Below, piece by piece: positions 7,786-17,700 of a DNA stretch of 64,000 nucleotides. Both the position numbers and the translations under genes were made by a program. Source of the stretch: CAZMXS01 sp964570325 (GTDB lineage Bacteria; Verrucomicrobiota; Kiritimatiellia; CAIQIC01; CAZMXS01); assembly GCA_964570325.1 (NCBI GenBank), contig CAZMXS010000006.1, forward strand, positions 50,656 to 114,655. Direction: 5' to 3'. Position 1 is the first letter of the stretch, and each line of letters opens with the position of its first letter. The notes under the pieces are model-generated. The model was not told the origin of the DNA. It made no database searches and saw only the letters and a list, made by a program, of their open reading frames with translations.

Positions 7786-9482
7786 GCATTACCGACCCCG
7801 ACGCGAAACGTTTGGAATGGAAGGGTTTTCTCCTGGCCCTGCTGGTCGGCGGGGCGCTCTACCTGTTCAGCACGTTCCACCACGACCTGTGGCGCCCGGC
7901 TGAGGCGCGCGAGGCCGGCATCGCCCGGGAGATGATTGAGTCCGGCAACTGGGTGGCCACCTTTCTCAACGGCCGCATCTTCCTTGAAAAACCGCCGCTT
8001 TACACTTGGTGCCTGGCGGCGGCCTTGAAAATCGGCGGCTACCGCGACTGGGTAGTCCGCATCCCCGTTCTGTTGTTCACCCTCGGGGCCATGGTCCTGA
8101 CGTTCCAGATGGCCCGCCTCCGCCTCGGTCTGCCCGGCTCGATGGGCGCGCTGGTCGCGCTGGCTTCCACGCAACTATATATGGAGGTCAATCATGGAGC
8201 GATGGTGGACAATGGCCTGCTGTTCTTCACCACAGCGGCGATGCTGTGCGCCTGGCGCGCCTTGACCGCCGACGGGCCGGCAGCCGGCTGGGCGGCGCTT
8301 TTTCATGCCTGCACCGGGCTGGCGTTCCTGACCAAGGGTGTCATCGGACCGGCCTTGATCCTGGCGCCGATCGGCGGCTATGTGTTGAGCCTGCCCAGGC
8401 GCTGGACCGCCATCCGGCGCTTGAATCCGCTGCTGGGGTTGCCCATTCTCGCCGTCATTATCGGCGCCTGGTTGTGGGCGCTCTGGCTCAAAGGGGGGGC
8501 GGAGTACTACCGGGTCTTTTTCATTCATAACCATCTCGAGCGCTTCACCGGCGCCTTCGGCCCAACCGCTCCCTGGCACTACTACCTCCCCTACCTGCCG
8601 TATATTCTCCTGCCTTGGACGTTCCTCTTCCCGGCCGGGATCTGGACCATCGCGCGGGAGTGGAAAACCCTCGAACCGGCCGAGCAGCGTTACTGGATCT
8701 ACCTGGCTTGGTGGGCCAGCGCGATGCTGGTAATGCTCAGCGCGGCGGGAACCAAGGATAACCAGTATCTGCTGCCGCTCTTGCCGCCGCTGGTCATTGT
8801 GTGCGCGGCGTGGGTTGAACAATCGCTGGCGCCCCCGCCGCTGCCGCGCTGGGTCGCCGGGTTGATGTGGGGTTTCAGCCTGGCCATCATCGCCTTCGCG
8901 GCCGTTGTGCCGCTGGCGCCGATGTTCACCGGAATGAAATTGCATTTCGGCTCGCTGCTGTGGACCCTCGGCCTGATCGTCGTCGGCATCGGCGCGCTGC
9001 GCTCGCTGATCCGCGGCGCCATGGCGCAATACTGGCGGCGGCTGGGCATCCTGACCCTGGGGATTGGCGTCGCCCTGGGGCTCTTCGCCGAGCCGGCTTT
9101 CAACAACTTGAAAACCGTCAAGCCGGTCGCCCGCCTGCTGCTGGATCGGGTGCCGCCCCACATTCCACTATGGGGTTACCGGCTGGGCGAGAATATTACC
9201 GGCGCACTGATCTTCTACGGAGTCAAGTTCCAGGCAGTGGATACGCTGGAAGCCGCCGCGGCCGCCGTCAACGGCCGCCAGCCCATCCTGCTGCTCGATG
9301 TCTGCAAGCGCGAACCCTGTGATTCACTCGACGCCCTGCACGCCGCCGGCTGGCAAACCGTGCGTGAAATCCGCGTTGGCAAGTTCCGCTACCACCTGAT
9401 GGGCAACCGCGTGATCCTGAATCATATCCGGCAAGAGATGGTTCGTCAGCCCCCGCTAATCAGTGACCAGCCGGGCCGTTGA
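7782..9482 (+). CDS. ArnT-like glycosyltransferase, GT83/PMT superfamily (copy 2)
   Basis: Membrane GT-C glycosyltransferase of 566 residues, starting at the ATG of an ATGA overlap with the acyltransferase gene. The first loop shows WRPAEAREAG, with the conserved acidic pair, followed by FLEKPPLYTW, the re-entrant motif of ArnT. About 11-12 hydrophobic helices follow and then a soluble periplasmic C-terminal domain of about 120 residues. Coupling to an LpxL-type enzyme makes a lipid A or lipid A-core acceptor likely; the sugar donor cannot be inferred, and no 4-amino-4-deoxyarabinose pathway genes are present in the window. Confidence 0.87.
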   Translation: MSITDPDAKRLEWKGFLLALLVGGALYLFSTFHHDLWRPAEAREAGIAREMIESGNWVATFLNGRIFLEKPPLYTWCLAAALKIGGYRDWVVRIPVLLFTLGAMVLTFQMARLRLGLPGSMGALVALASTQLYMEVNHGAMVDNGLLFFTTAAMLCAWRALTADGPAAGWAALFHACTGLAFLTKGVIGPALILAPIGGYVLSLPRRWTAIRRLNPLLGLPILAVIIGAWLWALWLKGGAEYYRVFFIHNHLERFTGAFGPTAPWHYYLPYLPYILLPWTFLFPAGIWTIAREWKTLEPAEQRYWIYLAWWASAMLVMLSAAGTKDNQYLLPLLPPLVIVCAAWVEQSLAPPPLPRWVAGLMWGFSLAIIAFAAVVPLAPMFTGMKLHFGSLLWTLGLIVVGIGALRSLIRGAMAQYWRRLGILTLGIGVALGLFAEPAFNNLKTVKPVARLLLDRVPPHIPLWGYRLGENITGALIFYGVKFQAVDTLEAAAAAVNGRQPILLLDVCKREPCDSLDALHAAGWQTVREIRVGKFRYHLMGNRVILNHIRQEMVRQPPLISDQPGR

Positions 9483-9650
9483 GCTATCGCGGCGCCAACC
9501 CGGCCCGATCCATAAAACAAGCCATCTGCCATTCCGCGGCGAACGGCAGCGCCGGAGCGCGAGAAGTCTCATTCCCGACATGGAGTAGAAATAAGAAACA
9601 AGCTGTTGGGTAAAGCGAGCAAGCTCCCCGCGCTCCGTCCCATCCATGGG

Positions 9651-11312
9651 CTACTGATAAAGCTGCACGACGCGCCGGGTACCCAGCTTGTTTTCCCAAA
9701 GCAAGGTCGCATGGACCAATGCTTCGCCCAGTGCGGCCGATTTCTTGCGCACCACGATCACACTGTTGCCATCCGGCCGGCGGCCGGCCAGGGCGGCCTC
9801 CAGTTCATCCGGTTCGCGGATGCGCGGAAAGACGCGGTCCGCGTAAAAATAAAAACCGGCGCGGGTGGTCTCGTCGAAGTTCCAGCCGATGGGCCGCAGG
9901 TCGGGCCGCGCCGCCAGCCGGGCGGCGAACGCCTGGAAACCCGGACCGTAACTCTTGTGCGGATCCAGCAGCGGTCCCAGCGCGCTCCAGGCAACAATGT
10001 AAAGGATCGCCGTCACGCCCGCCATCCGCGCCAGCCAACCGCCGCGCCGGCAGCAGGCCATGACCGCCGCGGCCGCCGCCGCGCCCAAGACGGCCGGCCA
10101 TGCCCAGGCGCGCAGCCCGCCGGAAACCGCGACCGGCAGCAGCCCGGGGATCGCCGCCGCGCCGGCGCCCAAAGCGAACAACGCCAGCAAACCCATGCAG
10201 ATGGCCGACCAGATGTCCGCGAAGATTCGCAGCAGCGGATGCCGCGCGTCCGCGATCGGCCGCAGGCCGATCATCGCCAGCGCCGGCAGGAGCGCGCTGA
10301 GGTAAATTTCCCGCTTCGTCGAAGAGAGCGAGAGCAGCACAATCCCGCCGACACCCCACAACAACGGCAATAACACGGCCGGCTGGGTCGCGCGCCCATC
10401 CCGCAGATCCCGCCAGAGGTAATACAGGCCGAACCCCAATACCACGATCCACGGCAGAACATAGAGGGGCAACACCCCCAGGTAGTAAAACGGGCCGGAG
10501 ATATGCCCCAGATGCGTGGACCGGCCGGTGAACCGGCCGAAATGATTGGTCCAAAACCACTCATCAAACAACGCCGCCCCGCCGTGGAACCGCAATCGGA
10601 CTATCCACGCCCCGCACAAAACCAGGAACACCGCCAGCCCCGCCGCATGCGCGCCCAAAACCCAGCCGCCGCCCTCCCGGCGGCGCGCCAACCACCACGG
10701 GATGAACAAGCCCAACCCGCCCAATCCGACCAAGATCGGCCCAATCAGGCCCTTGGACAAAAACGCGCCGGCGGCGAACGCGCCCGCCGCGACCAGCATG
10801 CGTGACCGGCCGCCCACGTAAGCCTCGCCCAGCGCCCACAATGCGGCCACAATGAAAAAGGCCAGCGCGTTGTCCACCAGCAGCCAGTGGGTTACCTGCA
10901 CGAAACCCGGCAGCGTGGCCAGAATGATCACACATCGCCAGGCCGTCTCGCGATCCCATAACCGGCGCGCGAGCCGGAAAGTCATGATCAGCGTCCCCAG
11001 GCCCCACAGCCCGGACGCCAGCCGCAGGACATTGATCGTTCCCAGCCGGGAACCGAACGCGCGCAGCAGCAAGGCGTTGACGTTGTAATACAGCGGCGGC
11101 TTCTCGATAAACGGCTCGCCCGCGAGATGCGGCACGACCCACACGCCAGTCCGGCTCATTTCCAGCGCGATCGCCGCCTCGCGCGGCTCGTCCGGCGTCC
11201 ACAGATCATGGTTGAACAAGCCGGCAAAAGACACCAACACACACAAAACCACCAGCCAGGCGGGGACGGTACCCGGCGCGGAATCAAGCGCAGTTGGGGC
11301 TTCAGCCATCAT
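9651..11312 (-). CDS. ArnT-like glycosyltransferase, GT83/PMT superfamily (copy 3)
   Basis: Third GT83 paralogue, about 553 residues, convergent with copy 2. It carries DLWTPDEPREAAIA (acidic metal/substrate site) and FIEKPPLYYN (re-entrant motif), about a dozen hydrophobic helices, and a C-terminal soluble part containing RPDLRPIGWNFDE and a tyrosine-rich segment. The frame is open to a TTG at 11342, but the ATG pair at 11312/11309 lies beside a GGA and gives a more usual N-terminus. The 168 bases between it and copy 2 hold no gene and no convincing terminator. Three copies in 10 kb suggest several distinct acceptor or donor specificities for envelope glycolipids. Confidence 0.87.
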   Translation of the reverse strand: MMAEAPTALDSAPGTVPAWLVVLCVLVSFAGLFNHDLWTPDEPREAAIALEMSRTGVWVVPHLAGEPFIEKPPLYYNVNALLLRAFGSRLGTINVLRLASGLWGLGTLIMTFRLARRLWDRETAWRCVIILATLPGFVQVTHWLLVDNALAFFIVAALWALGEAYVGGRSRMLVAAGAFAAGAFLSKGLIGPILVGLGGLGLFIPWWLARRREGGGWVLGAHAAGLAVFLVLCGAWIVRLRFHGGAALFDEWFWTNHFGRFTGRSTHLGHISGPFYYLGVLPLYVLPWIVVLGFGLYYLWRDLRDGRATQPAVLLPLLWGVGGIVLLSLSSTKREIYLSALLPALAMIGLRPIADARHPLLRIFADIWSAICMGLLALFALGAGAAAIPGLLPVAVSGGLRAWAWPAVLGAAAAAAVMACCRRGGWLARMAGVTAILYIVAWSALGPLLDPHKSYGPGFQAFAARLAARPDLRPIGWNFDETTRAGFYFYADRVFPRIREPDELEAALAGRRPDGNSVIVVRKKSAALGEALVHATLLWENKLGTRRVVQLYQ

Positions 11313-11520
11313 GGAGTTCCGGTAAGAACGGACATCGCCCAAGGCAATCTGCCCATTTCCAAATAAAGATCGGCCGCGCGACGCATTTCATGAGCGAAAT
11401 ACTGAACGCCCGGCCGGCGCTTTCCAATTCCAAATTTGAAGGATTAAACCGGCGCCACCGAATCGCCCGCTTACGCTCGCCACATTACCCGATCGTGCGG
11501 CTCACGGGGCGCGGTTCGCC

Positions 11521-11799
11521 CTACCGGGCGCCAACCACGCCCATTACTTCATCAATCATCGCCCGCGCCGCGCGCGGTGACCGGCCCCGGATGGCGGCCG
11601 CGAGACATTGCTCAATATGTTTCCGCAGAATCCGGTCTCCCACCGCCCGCAGGGCGGCGCGCGCCGCCTCAATCTGGCGCAGTATGTCAATGCAATAGGC
11701 CCCCTCCGCCACCATGCGCTCCACCCCGCGCACCTGGCCGGCAATTCGGGCCAGCCGGCCTAGATTCTCATCATGCCGTGTCCGTTTATTCGGCTGCAT
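11521..11799 (-). CDS. csoR: CsoR-family metal-sensing transcriptional repressor
   Basis: A 92-residue all-helical repressor of the CsoR/RcnR/FrmR family, which dissociates from DNA on binding its ligand. The copper-type ligand set Cys-His-Cys is present: the Cys of AYCIDILRQ, then the His and Cys in RKHIEQC. A cobalt/nickel RcnR or formaldehyde FrmR would differ here, so Cu(I) sensing is the best reading. The ATG at 11799 is preferred over the GTG at 11805 because GAGGGTGG precedes it at proper spacing. It overlaps the end of the permease gene by 14 bases and is therefore the second gene of that operon, presumably autoregulated through the operator at 12886-12902. Confidence 0.9.
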   Translation of the reverse strand: MQPNKRTRHDENLGRLARIAGQVRGVERMVAEGAYCIDILRQIEAARAALRAVGDRILRKHIEQCLAAAIRGRSPRAARAMIDEVMGVVGAR

Positions 11800-12877
11800 A
11801 GCCACCCTCGTTTTTTACACCACCACACCGACCATCGCTTCCTTCCGCCGACCTTTGCCGGCCGCGCCCCGCAAGCGCCCGGACGGCCGGCGCCAGCAAC
11901 ACCGCCAACATCAGCCCCGCCGCAACGTGTTGCCACGGGGCCAGACCCGCGCCGACCGCGCAATGCGCCGCCGCGGCGGGTATCCGCGGAACCAGCACAC
12001 CGTCGAGGATAAGCCCGGACGCCAGCGCAGTGGCCACCAGCACGATCAGGAAGACCGCCATCGCGCGCAGGCCCAGCAGGCGGTGGAGCGCGGTCAGCGT
12101 CGCCGCATTGGTCGCCGGGCCGGTAATCAGGAACACCAGCGCCGCGCCAACCGAGACGCCGGCGTTGATCAAACCCAGCGCAATCGGAACCGACGCGGTG
12201 GAGCAGACATACAACGGCACCCCGATCGCCAACATCACCAGCATGGTCCCGATGCCGCCCCCCAGTTGATCGGCAAAGAAGTTCTCCGGGATCAACGCCC
12301 CCATCAGGCCGGCCACCAGCAATCCCAGCAGCAGCGCGCGGTAGATATCGGCCGGCAGGGTCACGAAGGCGTGATGGAAGGCGCGCCGCCACCAGGGCCC
12401 GGCGGCCGGCTGGAATCCGTTGGCCGGGCCGTCCACCGCCGGCGCCAGCCGCGCGCGCCCATCGAGCGCGTCAACCAGGACGCCGCACAGCGCGCCGGAG
12501 ACAAACGCGGCGATCGGCCTGAAGATCGCCAAAACCGGACCCAGCAACCCCCACGTCACCAGGATGCTGTCCACGCCGGTCTGGGGCGTGGACATCAAAA
12601 ACGCCGCCGTCGCGCCCTTGCCCGCCCCATGGCGGCGCAATGCGGCGGTCACCGGAATCACGCTGCACGAGCATAGCGGCAGCGGCACCCCGCACAGCGC
12701 GGCCTTGACGGCCGCAACTCCACCCCGTCCGCCCAGGTGCCGCGCCACCCAGGCCGCGGGAAGCAGGACATGCAACAGGCCCGCAACGGCGAACCCGAAC
12801 AGCAGGTACGGCGCCATCCGACCCAGCACCTCCCAAGTCGCGCGCGCAACCTCAATCGCCTGGTCCAGCAGCATCAT
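11786..12877 (-). CDS. SO_0444-type Cu/Zn efflux permease (DUF318/ArsP superfamily)
   Basis: A 363-residue polytopic membrane protein of the DUF318 permease superfamily, in the branch annotated as SO_0444-type copper/zinc efflux transporters. It shows an N-terminal helix pair, the Cys-containing CGVPLPLCSCSVIPV motif (about residues 62-76), probably the metal path, MSTPQTGVDSI, a less conserved cytosolic loop, and a second half with FADQLGGGIG and a CSTASVPIA motif repeating the first. It is encoded directly ahead of csoR, which supports metal efflux. The predicted -10 ends five bases before the first ATG, so the message may be leaderless. The ATG at 12817 has GGAGG upstream but would remove part of the conserved first helix. 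Confidence 0.88.
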   Translation of the reverse strand: MMLLDQAIEVARATWEVLGRMAPYLLFGFAVAGLLHVLLPAAWVARHLGGRGGVAAVKAALCGVPLPLCSCSVIPVTAALRRHGAGKGATAAFLMSTPQTGVDSILVTWGLLGPVLAIFRPIAAFVSGALCGVLVDALDGRARLAPAVDGPANGFQPAAGPWWRRAFHHAFVTLPADIYRALLLGLLVAGLMGALIPENFFADQLGGGIGTMLVMLAIGVPLYVCSTASVPIALGLINAGVSVGAALVFLITGPATNAATLTALHRLLGLRAMAVFLIVLVATALASGLILDGVLVPRIPAAAAHCAVGAGLAPWQHVAAGLMLAVLLAPAVRALAGRGRQRSAEGSDGRCGGVKNEGGYAAE

Positions 12878-12882
12878 GCACC

Positions 12883-12910
12883 AATATACCCCTTAGGGGT
12901 ATCAAGTCAA
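12883..12910 (-). promoter_or_regulatory. Sigma70-type promoter of the permease-csoR operon
   Basis: Read on the minus strand, a TTGACT -35 (12910-12905) and a TATATT -10 (12888-12883) are separated by 16 bases. Only GGTGC lies between the -10 and the first ATG of the permease, so the predicted transcription start falls on or next to the start codon. The CsoR operator overlaps the spacer and the -10, ideal for repression. Confidence 0.75.
12886..12902. promoter_or_regulatory. CsoR-type operator palindrome
   Basis: ATACCCCT-T-AGGGGTAT is a perfect palindrome with 8-base arms and a one-base centre. This matches the known style of CsoR operators (TACCCC...GGGGTA) and lies within the promoter of the operon that encodes CsoR itself. 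Occupancy would block RNA polymerase; copper would release the repressor. Confidence 0.85.
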
Positions 12911-13180
12911 ATGCCGAACCGGCCGGGACGCCAATCCGCTGCGCTCCCCACTCCCGCTTGACAAGATCATCCGGCTGACTCAAGTATGTATTTGAACTCG
13001 AGCAACAGACAGAGCCATGATGAAAATTAATCGCCGGCTTCCCGGCGCCCCAAGCCGGTCCTTCGGGCCTCCGCCGTTATCGGTCGCCCCTATTTTCCAA
13101 TTCCGCCCCGCCGGCCGGCGGGCCGTCCAGATCCGGCAGACGGAGCGGGCGCGACGCGCCGGACCCAAGGCGGGATCGTC
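12911..13180. other. Divergent region between copper operon and MATE gene
   Basis: With the promoter and operator, the gap between the two genes is 303 bases. Beyond those sites I see no gene or RNA. A TTGACA at 12958-12963 is followed by TATGTA only after 21 bases, too long for a normal promoter. AAGGCGGG just before 13181 is the likely ribosome binding site of the MATE gene. Confidence 0.4.
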
Positions 13181-14563
13181 GTGAGCGTCATCGAAGCCGA
13201 GCAGGCAACGCGGCCGTCCGCCGCGGCCGCGCTCGTGGATCGCGGGGTGATCCGCACGCTGTTCGGGATGGCCTTCCCCATGCTGGCCGGCACGCTCGCG
13301 ATGACGACCTACCATCTCGCCGATACTTGGTTTGTTTCGCGGCTGGGCACGCTGCCGCTCGCCGCCATGGGGTACACATTCCCGGTCATCATGCTGCTGA
13401 CGTTCGTGGCCGGCGGCATCGGCAGCGGAGTCACCACCCTGGTCTCCCACGCGATCGGGCGTCGTGACCACGCGGACGCGGCCAAGGTGGTTTCCCACGG
13501 CATCGCCTTTGCGTTGCTGGTTTCAGCCGGGATGACCGTCGCGGGCTATTTCAGCATTGATTTCATTTTTTCGCAATTGGGCGCGGACGCCGACGCGCGC
13601 CCCCTGGTCGGGGCCTACATGCGCACCTGGTATATCGGCGCGGTGACCATGTCCCTGCCGATGATGGGCAATGGGGTACTCATCTCCGCAGGCGATTCCC
13701 AGGCCGCCAGCCGGTTCATGATCCTGGGGACCGGGCTTAATCTCATCCTCGACCCGATCATGATCTTCGGCTGGCTGGGCTGTCCGGCGATGGGCATTCG
13801 CGGCGCCGCCCTGGCGACCGTTATCGCGCAAGCCGCTTCAACGATTTGGCTGCTGCACCTGCTGATCCGAAAACATCGCCTGCTGGTCTTCCGGAAATGG
13901 CGGCTGCCTGAATATCTCGCGACGATCCGGCGCATCCTGGCCTTCGGCATTCCGAACATCCTGAGCATGGTCCTGATGCCGATCTCCGGGGCGGTCATCA
14001 CCCGGCTCCTCGGCCGCTTCGGGAACGAGGCGGTGGCGGGCGCGAGCGCAGCGGGCCGCGTCGAGATGTTCGCCTTCGTCGTCCCCATGGCGCTGGGCAT
14101 CTCCCTGACTCCATTTGTGAGCCAGAATTTCGGCGCGCGGCGCCTCGACCGCATTCACCGGGCCATGACCGCGAGTATGACCTTCGCGCTGGCCTACGGC
14201 GCCGGCGTGGCCGTCCTGTTCTTCCTTGGGGCGCCGTGGATCGCCGCGGTCTTCACCAACGATCCGCGCGTCGCCGCCGTCTTGAACGACTATCTCCGGC
14301 GGGTCTCCTTCGGTTACGGGATGATGGAGGCTCACCGCTACTGCACATTCTTTCTGACCGGTCTGCACAAACCCGGCTTTGCGGCCGCGCTGAATGCCCT
14401 GCGGGTGCTGGTGTTCCTCATCCCGCTGTCCATCCTTGGCGCGCGATATTTCGGTGTGAACGGCGTGTTCATGGGCCGGCTCGCAACCGATTTGACCGTG
14501 GGCGGCATCGGGATGATATGGATCAGCCGCGTGCTCGGGCGAATGAAAGGCGGGCGCGCTTGA
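13181..14563 (+). CDS. MATE family efflux transporter
   Basis: A 460-residue, 12-helix inner-membrane antiporter of the multidrug and toxic compound extrusion family, made of two homologous six-helix halves. The N-terminal half has FPMLAGTLAMTTYHLADTWF and GGIGSGVTTLVSHAIGRRD, typical of the NorM/DinF-like type; the second half begins near FGIPNILSMVLMPISGAVI. Such proteins export cationic drugs or metabolites in exchange for Na+ or H+. Translation starts with GTG, supported by AAGGCGGG at normal distance. Its divergent placement beside the copper operon does not by itself imply a shared role. The substrate is unknown. Confidence 0.9.
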   Translation: MSVIEAEQATRPSAAAALVDRGVIRTLFGMAFPMLAGTLAMTTYHLADTWFVSRLGTLPLAAMGYTFPVIMLLTFVAGGIGSGVTTLVSHAIGRRDHADAAKVVSHGIAFALLVSAGMTVAGYFSIDFIFSQLGADADARPLVGAYMRTWYIGAVTMSLPMMGNGVLISAGDSQAASRFMILGTGLNLILDPIMIFGWLGCPAMGIRGAALATVIAQAASTIWLLHLLIRKHRLLVFRKWRLPEYLATIRRILAFGIPNILSMVLMPISGAVITRLLGRFGNEAVAGASAAGRVEMFAFVVPMALGISLTPFVSQNFGARRLDRIHRAMTASMTFALAYGAGVAVLFFLGAPWIAAVFTNDPRVAAVLNDYLRRVSFGYGMMEAHRYCTFFLTGLHKPGFAAALNALRVLVFLIPLSILGARYFGVNGVFMGRLATDLTVGGIGMIWISRVLGRMKGGRA

Positions 14564-14797
14564 AATCCACAACGATTCCTCCCCCGCTCGGCCGGCGCCG
14601 CGCCCAGCCTTTGCCGCTGGCAAGGCAAACCGTCCCCGATGAGCCGTCAATCGCCCATGCCGCAGCTCTTCACGTACCGGCTGCCGTCGTGGTCGCCGTA
14701 GCGCCGCGGATCATACACGTTGAGTTCTCGCGCCGTGCCGCGGCCCGGCAGGCCATGCCGATCCACGCCGGCCCGCTTCGCAATCCGCGTGCGGCAA

Positions 14798-17700
14798 CTA
14801 CCACTGCACCGGCGCGGCATCGGACCAACCGAATTGAATCGCCCCGCCATCCAGGTATTGGCCATCCGAACTCCGCCGAATGTACCAGATGCCGGCCGGC
14901 GGCCAATACACCGCCAGGTCCGCCGTCCCATCGCCATCGTAATCGCCGGGCGTGACGGGCACGACGCCCAACCAGCCGAATGGATAAGGCGCGGGATAAC
15001 GGAAAGGATTGGGCGTGAACGGCGGGGGCAAGTTGTCCTGGGAACTGGGTGTGATATACCACTGCCAGCCGTCCAGAATCACGGTACGGTCCTCCCGACC
15101 GTCGCCGTCGTAATCGCCGCGGGCGGGCAGAGTGGCATCCCAGCCCCAGGCGGCGAGCCGCCCGCCGCCGGAGCTATAAAGCACGTACCAGCGGCCGGCC
15201 GCCGGGTGATAAACCGCAAGATCGGCGCGTCCATCCCCGTCGTAATCGCCGGGCACGGGCGTCGTGCCGGCAAAACCCCACTGCTCCAGCCGCATGCGGC
15301 CATCCGCGCTTTGCAGAATATACCAGATGCCGTCCATCGGGCGGTATACCGCCAAATCAGTGATGCCATCGCCGTCATAATCGGCCGCGGCCGGCGGCAT
15401 GCTGCCGGCGCCCCAATTAACCACCCAAGGGTGCCCCGGATCGGAACTGGGCGCGACATACCAGTTGCCCGCGAGCCAGGTGGCGTAATCGGCCCGGCCA
15501 TCGCCATCATAGTCGCCGGGCACAGGGCACATCTGCGGCAGCCAGGCGGCGGCGGTCATCTGGTAATCGGCGCTGCGGCGCACATACCATTCGCCGGTCG
15601 CCAGACAGTAAACCGCCAGGTCGCTGACGCCGTCGCCGTCGTAATCGTTGGGCGTGTGCAGGCCCGCCTGCAAGATCTTTCCGTGCGGGCCCACCGCGAC
15701 CCAGGCGCCACGGCCGCCGGCCACGCTTTTCAACCCCGTCTGAATGTCGCGCTGATGCGTTACCCAATCCGCGCCGTTGGTGGAACTGATAATGGAACTG
15801 TCGCCGACCGCGACAAAACGGCCGTCAATAAACCGGACGCGAGCGGGATAATCCGGAAGCTCCGCGGCATACTCCCAGTCCGCGCCGTTAGCGGAAGTCA
15901 ATGCGCTTTTACGGTTGCCCAACATCACAAACCGGCCGTGGCCGAACGCCACGCTCTCCCAACTCTCCGGCATGGCCTCCGCCTGGGTGGTCCAGTTGAT
16001 GCCGTCGGGCGAAGTCAGGATGAATCCTTCGCCGAACAAATCATAGCCGCAGACCACGTAAAGGCCATTGCCCCAGGCGGCATCCTTGTACACCTTGTCA
16101 AACTCGGCCTGACGGGTCGTCCAGTTGACGCCATCGGGCGAGGTCAGCAGGCAGCCCATGCCGCCCGCCAGGAATTGCCCGCCCCCGTGGATCACGCTGA
16201 TCAAGCCGTTGTTCACTCCGGATATGCGGGTCGTCCATTGGGCCGCATTGGTCGAGGTCACAATCGTTCCCCGACCGCCGACCGCCACAAAACTTCCGGC
16301 GGCAAACGTGATATCGTAGAGGTCCGCCGCGAGTTCCTGGGCGGCGGGCGTCCACGCGGCGCCGTTGGCCGACACCATCCGAAAGGCCGCCGGGCCCACC
16401 GCAACAAAGCGGTTGTTCCCAAAGGCAACGCCCTGGAAATGATCGCGCGGGCCGGGCGCGACCAGCGTCCAGCACTCGCCGCCATCCGCGGAGCGCTCAA
16501 TCGCGCCGCCGTAGCCGACGGCCAGAAAACCCCCCGCGCAATAACGCACCCGGTTCAGTTCCTCCGGCGCCAGGCCCGGCGAGCGCTCCCGCCAGTTGAG
16601 TCCGTCCGGCGAGGTCAGGATCACATCGTCGCCGGACCCGCCCACCACCACGAACTCACCGCCGCCGTAACCGGCGCCGCGCAGGATTGTCCGCGCCAGG
16701 TTGACGTTGGTGATGGTCACCACGGCCCAATCCAAGCCATTGGTCGAAGTCAGGATCACTCCTGCGCTGGCGATTTGATCGTAACCCGCGCAGACAAAGC
16801 GCCCGGCCCCGTACGCCACGCCCCAAGTGGCCAACTCCGCGCCCGGCACGGTAACTCGCGTCCAGTTGGTTGCGCCATCGGCGGAAGTCAGGATCACCCC
16901 GTTGGTGCCGGACCAGCCCACCGCCACATAGCGGCCGCCGCCATAAGCCACGGCATCCAAGTTCACCGGCGCCAGGCTGCGCGCCTGCCAGTTCACGCCG
17001 TCCGGCGAGGTGAGGATCGTGCCCGCCGTGCCGACGCCTACAAACCGGTCTTCGGCGAAGACCAGGTCGCTGATCGTGCGCGCCGTGCCGCTGGTGCGCG
17101 CGGTCCAGTGGACGCCATCCGGCGAGGTCCGCAGCGTGCCGTGGGCGCCGCCAATGACCAACAGACCCTGGCCGAACGCCGCGCTGGTCAACGTATTGGA
17201 CGTACCGCTGGCAGCCACGCTCCAGCAACGGCCGTCGGGCGCGGTCACCAGCGTCCCCTGCCACCCCACCGCGATATAGACGCCGTTGCCATAAGCCACG
17301 TCCTGCAGGCTTTGGCTGGTCGGGCGCGGATTGCGCCAACGCCAGAAATCCAGCGGCCGGGCGGCGTGCGGCCGCTCGGGCGCGGAGCGGCCGCCGCTCG
17401 ACAGGGCCAGGGCCTCCGCCCATTTCAGGCCGGTTGCGGTCCCTTGAATACTGCGAACCGGGGCCACGTTGCCATCGGCCTGCGCCGCGAAGACCCGCAC
17501 TCCCGCCAGCCCCCCCACAAAGAGTTCCGTGTCGTCCGCGGCCACTCCTTTGGGCCCCCAAAGCAAAGTTGCCGGGCCAATCAGGCTGCGGATGGGCGCC
17601 ACATTGCCCGACGCTTCCTTGTCGAAGACGCGGACGCAGCCGGTAGCGCCAAAATCCGTCACGAAAATGGCGTCGTTGTTGAGGGCGATGCCCCAGGGAT

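Noticed and set aside
12958..12990. TTGACA and TATGTA as a promoter for the MATE gene
   Set aside because: The spacing is 21 bases, outside the functional range.
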